Shown here piece after piece: positions 7,329-16,200 of a stretch of 50,540 nucleotides of DNA (position 1 is its first letter; every line of letters begins with the position of its first letter). Under the pieces are notes generated by a model. It was not told the DNA's origin. It saw only the letters and a list, made by a program, of their open reading frames with translations, and ran no database searches. Location: the NCBI GenBank assembly GCA_905202485.1, contig CAJKRY010000011.1, positions 1 through 50,540 of the forward strand, given 5' to 3'. The position numbers and the translations under genes were made by a program. The DNA is from an uncultured Methanomassiliicoccus sp. GTDB lineage: Archaea > Thermoplasmatota > Thermoplasmata > Methanomassiliicoccales > Methanomassiliicoccaceae.

Positions 7329-7487
7329 ATGAACTCTAGTCTGTGGTTGGCGATCATAGCCATAATCTTTGGTATCCTGGTCATTGTATTCAGAGACCTT
7401 CTCAACTGGATTGTAGGAATTTTCCTGATAGTGTGGGGACTCTGGACTCTGTATGAAAAGTATGTTTCAAAAAAAGAAAATGAATGA
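7329..7487 (+). CDS. DUF3096-like two-helix membrane peptide
   Basis: A 52-residue protein encoded on the plus strand: MNSSLWLAIIAIIFGILVIV (helix 1), FRDLLNWIVGIFLIVWGLWT (helix 2), LYEKYVSKKENE. The arrangement (helix, short polar turn, LLNWIVGIFLIVWG helix, charged tail) is the DUF3096 pattern seen in many archaea and bacteria. Function is unknown. It converges with the ABC permease gene, whose stop lies 6 bases away. The ribosome-binding site is weak. Confidence 0.65.
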   Translation: MNSSLWLAIIAIIFGILVIVFRDLLNWIVGIFLIVWGLWTLYEKYVSKKENE

Positions 7488-7493
7488 GGGGGC

Positions 7494-8789
7494 TTACTGC
7501 CCTTCCTCATGATTTGATTTGTTGGGAAGCTTTTTCTTTGAACGGCCTGTTATCAGGATATCTTTTTTGAACAGAATGACTGCGATTACAATCATTGCTG
7601 CTGCAAATACCAGTTCATATCCTATTCCAGCAAACACCATCGAATAGTTGTCCAGCATCAGGTTGTTCATTGCCATCATCGGGTGGCTGAATGGAATTGC
7701 AAATACCAGAACCTGAACGACTGAAGGCAGGCTGCTGAAGTCAAAGAACATGGTCACAAAGAACGGCACCATTGCCAGGAATGTTATAGGCAGGGTAAAT
7801 CCCTGGGCTGTTTTGTAGTCTTTGGAGAATATTCCCAGTACCATACAAAGAGCCAGAGCGGACATGATCGCAAGGAATAAAGATATTCCCAGCAGCAGGT
7901 AGTCTGCAACTCCCAGAGACATGCCGTATTGAGCTAAATCTATCGATGCTCCAGACATCAGAGAATCCATGTAGACCATCATTCCAACCATGTAAATCAT
8001 AGCCATGATCAAACCGACTATTGCAGCCGCAGCGAGCTTTCCTATTACTATGTGGCTGCGTTTCACAGGCATTGTCAGGAGAGTCTCAAGGGTTTTGTTT
8101 TCTTTTTCCATACCCATGGAAGAGATTACAATTCCGCCTGCCATGATAACGATCATCATTACAATCAGAGGAACAATGAATGAGTTAGATGAGAGTGATG
8201 CACTCACTAAATCAGGAGTTATGCCCTCCATGATATCTCCGTTGAAGTATGTGTTGACGTTAGCTCCCTGCGCTATCGGACTCTGGATTACACTGACGGG
8301 TATATCAGAAGATCCGCCCATGCTGGTAATCATGTATGATGAAAGTGCATTAGAAGCCTGGCTTATGACTGCCGTGACCATAGCGGAAGGTACTGATGCC
8401 AGCAGACCAGTGGAAGTCATGATGAAATACACATCCAGAGATGCCTGCTTCCCGCCCAACACAGTATCGCTGAAGCCTTCGGGAATTAAAACTAAAGCTG
8501 ATCCACCGGCTTCTTTTACCTTATCAAGCATTTCATTGAGATCGGTCGTCCCGGCCAGATCTATGATATTTGAATCTTCAATTAGTGATTCTTCTACAAT
8601 TGCAGAAAACTCACTGTTGTCCTGATTTACAATGCCGATAGTAGGCTTTTCAGTCAGGTCGTCTGTCACTCCACCCATCAATCCACCAAGAGAGGCGAAA
8701 AGAATTGCGATAATTATAACAGGGATGAAAGTTGCAGGTGTTGCCAGTTCCTTGAGTTCTTTTCTCAGGATATTCAATAAAGGTTTCAT
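7494..8789 (-). CDS. ABC-2 type export permease (NatB-like)
   Basis: A 431-residue membrane component of an ABC exporter. It has an N-terminal helix (about 20-40), a large extracytoplasmic domain (about 45-205), then five helices (about 210-232, 258-280, 300-322, 335-355, 385-408), the architecture of NatB/YhaP sodium or drug export permeases. It begins with the typical cytoplasmic KELKELATPATF. It is translationally coupled to the ATPase gene by an ATGA overlap at 8786-8789. The substrate is unknown; Na+ or a drug-like compound is possible from family precedent only. Confidence 0.85.
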   Translation of the reverse strand: MKPLLNILRKELKELATPATFIPVIIIAILFASLGGLMGGVTDDLTEKPTIGIVNQDNSEFSAIVEESLIEDSNIIDLAGTTDLNEMLDKVKEAGGSALVLIPEGFSDTVLGGKQASLDVYFIMTSTGLLASVPSAMVTAVISQASNALSSYMITSMGGSSDIPVSVIQSPIAQGANVNTYFNGDIMEGITPDLVSASLSSNSFIVPLIVMMIVIMAGGIVISSMGMEKENKTLETLLTMPVKRSHIVIGKLAAAAIVGLIMAMIYMVGMMVYMDSLMSGASIDLAQYGMSLGVADYLLLGISLFLAIMSALALCMVLGIFSKDYKTAQGFTLPITFLAMVPFFVTMFFDFSSLPSVVQVLVFAIPFSHPMMAMNNLMLDNYSMVFAGIGYELVFAAAMIVIAVILFKKDILITGRSKKKLPNKSNHEEGQ

Positions 8790-9502
8790 CCTACCACCTT
8801 CACGAAAACTTCCTCAATGTTTGAAGCTTCATATTTGGATTTTAGTTCCTGGGGGGTACCAATTTCCAAAATCTTTCCTTTTGCGATCAATGCAATACGA
8901 TCACAGATGAGCTCTACTTCAAGCATATTGTGAGATGATACAATTACTGTCGTTCCCTCCTGCGTAGTCTGTTTTACCGTCGCCCTGACTTTCTGAGCAC
9001 TCAAGACATCAAGGCCGGATGTTAATTCATCCAGAATTGCTAGTTTGGGCTTGAACATTAAAGCTCTGCCGACGAGCAGACGGCGGGTCATTCCTTTGCT
9101 GTAAGTATTGACTTTGTCATTAAGCCTCTCTCCTAAACCAGAAATGGCCTTGCCGCGCTCAGCGATTTCCTGTGCTTCCTTGCCGTCTCCGAAGAATCTG
9201 GAAAAAAACTCAAGATATGCATTTCCAGTGAGATCCTTATAGGCTCCTGATTCCTCAGGCAGATAGCTCAGGATTTTCCTTACTTCTTCAGGCTCTGTTG
9301 CGACATCATGCCCGAACAGCGTGATCGTTCCAGATGTTATCTGCAGAAGAGTTGAGATCATACGCAAAGTCGTACTTTTGCCTGCGCCGTTTGGTCCTAT
9401 AAGTCCAAACACTTCTCCTTCATTTACAGAGAAGGTAGCGCCGTCAACGGCGCGGACTCCGCCAAACTCTTTGACAAGATTATTTATTTCGATAGCTGAC
9501 AT
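8786..9502 (-). CDS. ABC transporter ATP-binding protein (NatA-like)
   Basis: A 238-residue ABC ATPase energising the adjacent permease. It has Walker A GPNGAGKST (about 37-45), signature YSKGMTRRLL, Walker B with LAILDELTSGLD (Leu where Pro is usual in LDEPTSGLD), and the H-loop SSHNM. I choose ATG at 9502. The frame stays open to a GTG at 9538, but that codon is only about 12 bases from the TATA-like box and probably upstream of the transcription start. The extension would encode Gly residues from the G-tract. The ribosome-binding region is occupied by G11 (9510-9520), ending 7 bases before ATG, so translation may depend on tract length. Confidence 0.9.
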   Translation of the reverse strand: MSAIEINNLVKEFGGVRAVDGATFSVNEGEVFGLIGPNGAGKSTTLRMISTLLQITSGTITLFGHDVATEPEEVRKILSYLPEESGAYKDLTGNAYLEFFSRFFGDGKEAQEIAERGKAISGLGERLNDKVNTYSKGMTRRLLVGRALMFKPKLAILDELTSGLDVLSAQKVRATVKQTTQEGTTVIVSSHNMLEVELICDRIALIAKGKILEIGTPQELKSKYEASNIEEVFVKVVG

Positions 9503-9509
9503 ATTGCTT

Positions 9510-9520
9510 CCCCCCCCCCC
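9510..9520 (-). repeat. G11 homopolymer over the ribosome-binding region of the ABC operon
   Basis: Eleven C on the plus strand (G on the coding strand), then AAGCAAT and ATG. It replaces a normal Shine-Dalgarno sequence. Slippage here could tune or switch the operon, or shift the frame of the longer GTG-started form. Confidence 0.8.
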
Positions 9521-9548
9521 GGGGACATGTGGTTGCACGCGGAAGTGG

Positions 9549-9560
9549 TTAATATAACAT
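9549..9560 (-). promoter_or_regulatory. TATA-like box of the ABC exporter operon
   Basis: On the minus strand ATGTTATATTAA, about 50 bases upstream of the chosen ATG. Transcription would start about 25 bases downstream, near 9528, placing the G-tract in a short leader. Confidence 0.45.
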
Positions 9561-9683
9561 ATACACAGCTTTAGGCGGCGCAGATAATGAAAAACAAGTA
9601 ATCTGACGAAGTGAGACGAATCAGTAATAAACTAATCATCCTGAGGGAAAACTCTTAATTATTTGCTCCCCACTTAAAGCGTT

Positions 9684-10301
9684 ATGAGCAGTAACCCGGA
9701 TGTAGTTTATATTGTCAGGGACGAAGCATTTTTTACAACAGCTGCACTTGCAGACCATATACTGGAAAATGCCAATTCATTCCATACGCTGGCAGAAGCG
9801 GATAAATTCCCTGGTAGAGACAGAATGGCATTCTCGATTATGCTCACAATGTTCGATGAAATGGGAAAGCTCCTTCATATGGTAAGAGAATGTGAAAAAA
9901 CCGCTAAGGCAGACCATCCAGATGTAAGAGTGGAAGACTTTCATAACAACCCTTTGAACGGCAGAAGAGGCCTGGGACAAATTTTAGAAGAAATCAGGAC
10001 TATCGAGTCAGCTTCAGTAAATTTAGGATTTTCAAAGGCGGTAATCACTGAAGAACCGGAATTTCTGAAAGAAGACTACTCATCCTTGGACAACAGGTCA
10101 AGATATTTCCAGGTTGACAAGATTATGAGAAGAGATGTGTATCTTCCTACAATAGACATCATGAACAGATATGCTGCAGTAATTGAAAGAAATGCAATGG
10201 CTGCAGGAAACTACCTTCACGATCTGGGAAAAGCCCTCGGCTTATGGGTCTCGCTTGAACTGAGTCCTGTAGAAAAAGATGGTAAAGTCAGATATCTCTG
10301 A
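9684..10301 (+). CDS. AbiV-like (HEPN-type) hypothetical protein
   Basis: A 205-residue, mostly helical, soluble protein. Residues ~18-65 (LADHILENANSFHTLAEADK, then DRMAFSIMLTMFDEMGKLLH) resemble the AbiV-family HEPN fold: paired helices with an A..L..A.EE.GK-like pattern. Residues ~130-145 (SSLDNRSRYFQVDK) resemble the following conserved segment. I do not see a clear HEPN RNase motif (RX4-6H), so nuclease activity is not supported. If the match holds, it could be a phage-defence or stress protein; a lone uncharacterised helical protein is the alternative. Confidence 0.45.
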   Translation: MSSNPDVVYIVRDEAFFTTAALADHILENANSFHTLAEADKFPGRDRMAFSIMLTMFDEMGKLLHMVRECEKTAKADHPDVRVEDFHNNPLNGRRGLGQILEEIRTIESASVNLGFSKAVITEEPEFLKEDYSSLDNRSRYFQVDKIMRRDVYLPTIDIMNRYAAVIERNAMAAGNYLHDLGKALGLWVSLELSPVEKDGKVRYL

Positions 10302-10303
10302 CC

Positions 10304-11119
10304 TTACTTATCAATAAAAGATTCTATCAGGCTGTAATTAAGATATTTTTGAGAAATAGCATAGATTCTTTCCAGATTCTCCAGCCACGCTTCTCTGATA
10401 TCGGTTCCCTCCGCTTCAGTGCCTCTTCCTGAAATGAAATCCAGCGAGTCTTCTGAAGGAAAGAGAAGATTTGCATGCGGCAGCACCCCTGCACAAGGAA
10501 CATTGATCATTTTTTCAAGTTTGTCAATACCCGGGATCAGCAGACTCATGTCTCCCCTGAACCTGTTGATGATGAATGCCTTAATTCTCTGACGGTGCTT
10601 TTCACTCAGCAGAGAATAAGTTCCATAAAGACCAGCAAAGACTCCGCCGTATTCGATGTCTCCAACGAGAATTACAGGCGCATCGGCCATATCGGCAACC
10701 GCCATGTTGGCTCTGTCAACAAGATTAATCTCAGCAGGAGACCCGGACCCTTCAATAATAACCAGGTCATTGTCCAATTCAGACCGGAGATAGGCATCTG
10801 CGATGTATTTGTCGATCTCTTCGCTTGTGCCGTTAAAAGGCCTTCCGCCCAATATAGTCTGAGATTGTCCCGGACCGTGCGGCTTTATCAGAACTGGGTT
10901 CATATCTGTCTGAGGTTCCTTATTGCAGGCCCAGGCCTGATATGCCTGAGACATGCCTATCTCACCTCCAGACTGTGTTGCGTATGAATTCAAGGAGATA
11001 TTTTGGGCTTTGAAAGGAACTGTATTGACGCCTTTAGAAGTGAAATGCTTGCAGAGTATGGCTGCCAATGTTGTTTTTCCTGCACCTGAAGATGTGGCTT
11101 GAACCATAAGGCTGGTCAT
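10304..11119 (-). CDS. Cobyric acid synthase-like protein lacking the glutaminase domain
   Basis: A 271-residue protein matching only the ATP-dependent (dethiobiotin-synthetase-like) half of cobyric acid synthase CobQ/CbiP. It has P-loop SSGAGKTT (about 10-17), FKAQNISLNS (36-45), NPVLIKPHGPG, IIEGSGSPAEINL and GDIEYGGVFA. The C-terminal glutamine amidotransferase, with its Cys and His, is missing, so it cannot release ammonia from glutamine by itself. It overlaps the full-length homologue upstream by 4 bases (ATGA), so the two are co-translated. It could borrow ammonia from the neighbour's glutaminase or amidate a different corrinoid-like substrate; both are inferences. It ends 2 bases from the convergent gene at 9684. 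Confidence 0.8.
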   Translation of the reverse strand: MTSLMVQATSSGAGKTTLAAILCKHFTSKGVNTVPFKAQNISLNSYATQSGGEIGMSQAYQAWACNKEPQTDMNPVLIKPHGPGQSQTILGGRPFNGTSEEIDKYIADAYLRSELDNDLVIIEGSGSPAEINLVDRANMAVADMADAPVILVGDIEYGGVFAGLYGTYSLLSEKHRQRIKAFIINRFRGDMSLLIPGIDKLEKMINVPCAGVLPHANLLFPSEDSLDFISGRGTEAEGTDIREAWLENLERIYAISQKYLNYSLIESFIDK

Positions 11120-12900
11120 ACTCCATCCTCCATAATTTTTATGATTACTTTCATATCTATACTGTTCCTGAGTGTTTCAGCCATCAGATCAAGGTCTTTG
11201 TCAACTTCAGCATCATAGTCAATGTCTTCACTGCTCACGATGCTGCTTTTGTCTAAGAAATACTCTCTGAACGGGGGCAGATCAAATATGCCGTGAAGAT
11301 AGGTTCCGATGACCATTCCGTCAGGGGAAACTGCACCTTCAGGACTGCCGTCGTCAAGTGTTATGAGGGGTTTCTCATGGCTTTCGGTCTTGCCCATGTG
11401 AATTTCATAGCCCCTTATGTCTTCACCGTTTTCCAGACGTCCGCATACCTGAACGGTCTTTTTATCAGTAGTATCGAAGACAGTAGAAACATCGAGGAAT
11501 CCCAGGCCCTCCGCCGCTTTGACGTCTCCCTCGATTCCCTCTGTGTCATAGATACTCTTTCCAAGAATCTGATATCCGCCGCATATTCCAAGAATCGGTA
11601 CTTTACCACGCAGGTCGTTGAGCGTCTCGAAGAATCCGTTCTCTTTCATCCAAGCCATATCGGCAAATGTGTTTTTAGTGCCCGGTATGATGATGGCTCT
11701 GGCCGAGCGCAATTCACTGGGCTGTCTGACGAACTTCACTGACACACCGCTTAAAGACAAAGCATCAAAGTCTGTAAAATTTGATATTCTGGGAAGATGG
11801 ACAATGGCTATCTCGTTTCCGTCTTTTGAAGATTTAAGATCCTGCGAGTCTTCCTCTGGAAGAGCGTGCTCTATATGAGAGATCACCCCCAATACTGGGA
11901 TTCCCAGCATTGATTCCAGTTTCTCGATTCCCGGCTTCAGGCATTCTTTCGAGCCATGCATGTTGTTGAAAATTATTCCTTTGATGTGTTTTCTGTGTGC
12001 AGCCGATAACAGAGTAATAGTTCCGTATGCATAAGCAAATGCTCCTCCCCTGATCATATTAATGACTAAAATGCACGGAGCATTGGCGATTTCTGCAGCT
12101 TTCATGTTTGACAGTTCGCACTCTGAAAGATTGATCTCTGCAGGAGATCCTGCGCCTTCAATAACTACGATATCTCTTGTGCGCCTTAGATATTCCCAGG
12201 CGTTTGTCACAATCTCCACGCCTTCATTGATTGTAAAGTCTTCATAATACTCTGCGACAGTCATATTTTTGTAAACAGAACCGTTGACAACCACCTGAGA
12301 TACGTCATCGCCCTGCGGTTTGAGCAAGATGGGATTCATACTGACTTCAGGTTCAGTCCTGGCTGCTACGGCCTGCAGATACTGAGCTCTGGCGATCTCC
12401 CCGTCTGCTATAGCCATAGAATTCAGGGACATATTCTGTGATTTGAAAGGAGCAACGTTGTATCCCATGTCTGAGAATACGCGGCAGAATGCACTGGCAA
12501 GTATTGATTTACCAGCTCCGGATGTAGCTCCCAGTATCATTAGCGGTTTTGCCGACACAGGGCATTTTTCTTCAATCTTCTTTTTTATTTCATTCCTGAA
12601 CTCGTCAGAAGGCGGTTCTTCAGAATAAGGAAAATTTTCAGAGATCAGCTTGGCGACGTCACTTCTGTGAGTCCAGTAACATTCCTGGCAGCTCCAAACC
12701 TCCTCTTCGCTGTCCTCTTTACGCACCATCTTTCCCAGCCTTTCATCCATGCAGGGATAAAACGGGCAGTAGCAGTAGGCACAGTCCTGCCCTTTAAAAT
12801 GACAAGGATAATAATTACAGTCTTCGTTAGGCCCTGGCTTGAAATCTTCAAGCTCAGTTTTTACGATGGACCAGTACTTTTTCAATAAATCTTCATCCAT
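11116..12900 (-). CDS. cbiP: Cobyric acid synthase with N-terminal cysteine-rich domain
   Basis: A 594-residue fusion. Residues ~25-80 are a cysteine-rich small domain of the PF04071 type (C28, C33, C40, C43, C45, C50, C71, C74; motif CAYCYCPFYPC), probably binding zinc or iron. Residues ~118-360 are the CobQ ATP-dependent half (P-loop GATSGAGKS, 124-132; QNMSLNS; EGAGSPAEINL). The C-terminal third is a class-I glutamine amidotransferase with nucleophile Cys in GICGGYQILG (about 439) and His in YLHGIFD (about 535). The core enzyme amidates cobyrinic acid a,c-diamide to cobyric acid in anaerobic B12 synthesis, needed for corrinoid methyltransferases. It is first in the operon with the truncated paralogue. 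Confidence 0.9.
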   Translation of the reverse strand: MDEDLLKKYWSIVKTELEDFKPGPNEDCNYYPCHFKGQDCAYCYCPFYPCMDERLGKMVRKEDSEEEVWSCQECYWTHRSDVAKLISENFPYSEEPPSDEFRNEIKKKIEEKCPVSAKPLMILGATSGAGKSILASAFCRVFSDMGYNVAPFKSQNMSLNSMAIADGEIARAQYLQAVAARTEPEVSMNPILLKPQGDDVSQVVVNGSVYKNMTVAEYYEDFTINEGVEIVTNAWEYLRRTRDIVVIEGAGSPAEINLSECELSNMKAAEIANAPCILVINMIRGGAFAYAYGTITLLSAAHRKHIKGIIFNNMHGSKECLKPGIEKLESMLGIPVLGVISHIEHALPEEDSQDLKSSKDGNEIAIVHLPRISNFTDFDALSLSGVSVKFVRQPSELRSARAIIIPGTKNTFADMAWMKENGFFETLNDLRGKVPILGICGGYQILGKSIYDTEGIEGDVKAAEGLGFLDVSTVFDTTDKKTVQVCGRLENGEDIRGYEIHMGKTESHEKPLITLDDGSPEGAVSPDGMVIGTYLHGIFDLPPFREYFLDKSSIVSSEDIDYDAEVDKDLDLMAETLRNSIDMKVIIKIMEDGV

Positions 12901-12943
12901 TAATTTCTCTCCTCAACATATTACAGATTTATCACAGAGCCCA

Positions 12944-13216
12944 TTACATAAACTCAAAAATGACAAGCGCCGCAATTATAATGTGCAAAGCCATGAAAAC
13001 AAAAACCAGTTTAAATTTCAGCTTACGCGTCTTATGATGATACTTCTTCATGCCTGCATAGGCACCGAACGGCCCGATCAGAGCCGCCAAAAGCAGAGTA
13101 TTTTCTGATGTTCTGTACTGATTCTTTTCTGCCTTCCTTTTATCGGACCTGTACATTAACAGGGCTATAAGGTTCAGGATAAGATAGATTATCAGTACGT
13201 AGAATACAATATGCAT
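12944..13216 (-). CDS. DUF1294 family membrane protein
   Basis: A 90-residue protein with an N-terminal helix (about 3-22), a C-terminal helix (about 68-88) and the family core between: MYRSDKRKAEKNQYRTSENT, then LLLAALIGPFGAYAGMKKYH and HKT. The motifs DKrxA, R.sE and GpfGA..gM...HKT define DUF1294. Function is unknown. It is upstream of the cobyric acid synthase operon on the same strand with a 43-base gap, so it may be co-transcribed. Confidence 0.8.
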   Translation of the reverse strand: MHIVFYVLIIYLILNLIALLMYRSDKRKAEKNQYRTSENTLLLAALIGPFGAYAGMKKYHHKTRKLKFKLVFVFMALHIIIAALVIFEFM

Positions 13217-13244
13217 TAAACATAATAATTACCGAACTCTCACT

Positions 13245-16200
13245 TTAAACTAACGGCGGTATTCTCACTTCTACACAGTGTCCTTTATATTCTCCTTTAA
13301 ATACTGTGGTGCTGCAGAAAGAACGCAACTTTTTCCAAAGTATGGAATTCTCATACTCATCCGCTTCAGACGGTATGCTATCCAGTAGGTTTTTTGAGCA
13401 TACAACGATCAGACGGTCTTTTGCCCTGGAGAAAATAACATTTGTACGGTTAAGATCGAGAATAAATTCCGCATTGCCGCTGATTTCGGCGGCGTCGCTC
13501 TGCGTTCCCGACACAATTATCGTACTGCACTGGCCTCCCTGAAACCGTTCTACAGTATCTACCGGCACAGCATCTCCTAAAACTCTTCTCAATGCGTTTT
13601 TCTGCGCCCTGTGCGGCGTAATGACGGCTGCATCCTCTTTTTCATCTTTATATCCTAAAATATCCTGAATTATTGATACCTCATAGGGATTGTATTTCTT
13701 TGATTCGTGCTCATCGTGCAGCACCAGATAGACCCCTCTTCCCTTCCAGATATCAGAAAAGGAATTAATGGCAGATTTATAACATTTTGAATCTGCAGCA
13801 GATACCAGATCGATGCCTTCAGCATTGTATATTTCTGATATTAAGTCGGTGCATTCCTGATTCATTCTGTATGTGACGGTAAGAGGAGACTGATAGACTG
13901 TGTGGCATATAGAATCATCAGACTGCCTGCACAGACCCCTTACGGCAGCATACGCACTCTGATAAGGCTTCAGGATTTCGATCTGCTCCCGCTGTTCATT
14001 ATCCCAGTCGTATGAAGTGATTGGAGACAGCTGCAGAATGTCTCCTGCCAGCATTATATCCCCGTTGATATCAAGAAGAGATGCCAGCGACAGAAAATGA
14101 GGAAATATCATCATGCTGGCCTCGTCAACAATTAATGAATCTACTAAAAATCCTTCATCTTTCAAAGTGTCTGAAAGTTTGATTATCTGGCCGACGGTAC
14201 CGCAGAAGACTGTTCTTCCTTCAATGATGAGGTTCTGCGCTGCCGTTCCATCTTTAGGGTTAATTTCTCCTTCTTCGGGAATATCGCTCAGACGTACAAA
14301 TGAAGGTCTGACGAAGTGTTCACCATGCCGGCTTGATATTTTAATAAAGCTGTCAGCAACGTTATTGATTCTTGATAGAAGCTCATCTACCGCAGTATGT
14401 GTATTTGCAGAAATTAAGAATATAGAATTTTTTCCGCTCTTCATCAGACGGAGTAAAACCGCATAAGCCATGGTATTTGTTTTTCCTGTTCCTGGAGGAC
14501 CGAATAAAAGCTGCACCCTGCATTCAAGACCGTCTATGCAGGCCTTTCTCTGGCAGTCATCAAGCCTTCCGCTACTAGCTTCATACAATAAATTGTCGTA
14601 ACTTAACCTATCTTCAGGCAGCACCGCTGTCTTCGGAGGAACCGCAGGCGACAAAGGATCGAACCACTCAAAGATCGGCGATGATGAGCCAGTTATACAT
14701 TTAGAAACTTTTTCACTGGTGAAATCAGATATGCTGGATACAGCTATTCCCAGACTGCACTCATCAAAATCAGACGGTATAGAGCTCATAATGTAGTTTG
14801 TCGATTTACCAGAGAACACTGAAGCTTCCACTTCTCCGGTAATGAAATCAATTTTGTTAATTATTGCAGTTATTCCTTTTCTTACTGAATAATCCACAGA
14901 GTCTGTGCTGCCTGAGTATGGGATAACTCGGACGAAACTTGATTCTTCAAATTCGCATACTTCAAGAAACCTGTCTTTTTCAATGCCGTAGGTATCAAGA
15001 TCGATCTGAGCATACATTGTTGTTTTATTTTCATTTCGTGAAAGATTTATATTTCTCAGCGGCAGGCAGGAATCTTCCAAAACTCTTGAAAATGTAGAGC
15101 GGGCATTGTTTGACAGCCATTCTGCTTCCTTCATGCTGTGGTCTAACTTAAGAAAATCAAGACATGCCTGTTTCAGAGAGTATCTTGATTTAAATTCTTC
15201 CTTTAAACAGTTTAATTCTTTTAGATTGATGAAAGGTTTACTGGTAACCAGTGTGGGCTGCCTCTTTCCAGATTTTGTTTCTTTAGGCATCAGGCGTTCG
15301 TCAAACCATCTCAACGCCTGACATTTGGCCTTCATGAATTCTTTGATATATTCAGGCCTTCCTGCTCTTCTATAATCTGTCATTGCTGTGTAGGCTCTGC
15401 TGTCTTTGACATTCCAGACCGTCTCCGGGTCCCACATCATATGCCAGTATGGAAGGGATATCAGGGAATCAGTCATTACCCTGACTTCATAATACTTTCC
15501 ATTATTGGAAGAATTCAATATCCCGTCTTTCTCTTCCAGCTTGGCTATGAGATCAAAGATATCCTGTCTGAAACAATATCGGAGATTGACTTCTTCATCT
15601 CCAATTCTCCTGTTCCAGTGGAAAAACCATCCGAACCAGCTTAAAGAGGTGACTGATGCCAGAGACTGAGAAATTTTTCCTATCGAAATCCTACGTTTGA
15701 TTTCATTCTGAATGGGAGTGAATATGACCTGTTCCAGATTATGGGTGCACTCAGCCCTGCATCCCAGCAGTTCAACTAGATTACCCAGCACATCGCCGCC
15801 GGCCCGCTTGCAGCCGTCTATGAGATGCCTCATATCAGATTCAGACCATACATAGAAGTGAACTGCTCTGGCATCTTCATTTCCCACATTGATGAGAATG
15901 TTTGAGATGTCTGAAAAAAACTTCTCCAATAGTTCTCTTTCTTTCAGATCGTTTTTATCTTCTGAGTCTGTCCAAGCTGATTCCATTATGACTGCAACCT
16001 CTTCGGCGGTCATTTCACAGATTCCGCTTTTGGAGGGGGTGCATTCCCTGAGGTCAGGGCAGGCATTACTTCCTTTTTCAAAGTAAATATATTTTTCAGA
16101 ATCGGTGATGTGAGCCGCCGCACCCAGAAGCCTGTCTTCCACAGGATCCCATTCAACATCTAAGTAAATGCGGATTAGGCTGCTTTCTCCCTGGACATGA

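Noticed and set aside
8005..8625. Plus-strand open frame of 206 codons
   Set aside because: Antisense to the ABC-2 permease, without a ribosome-binding site or family match; the minus-strand frame has clear homology and membrane helices.
9503..9538. GTG-started N-terminal extension of the ABC ATPase
   Set aside because: The GTG is about 12 bases from the TATA-like box and thus likely not transcribed; the extension has no homology and consists partly of Gly from the G-tract.
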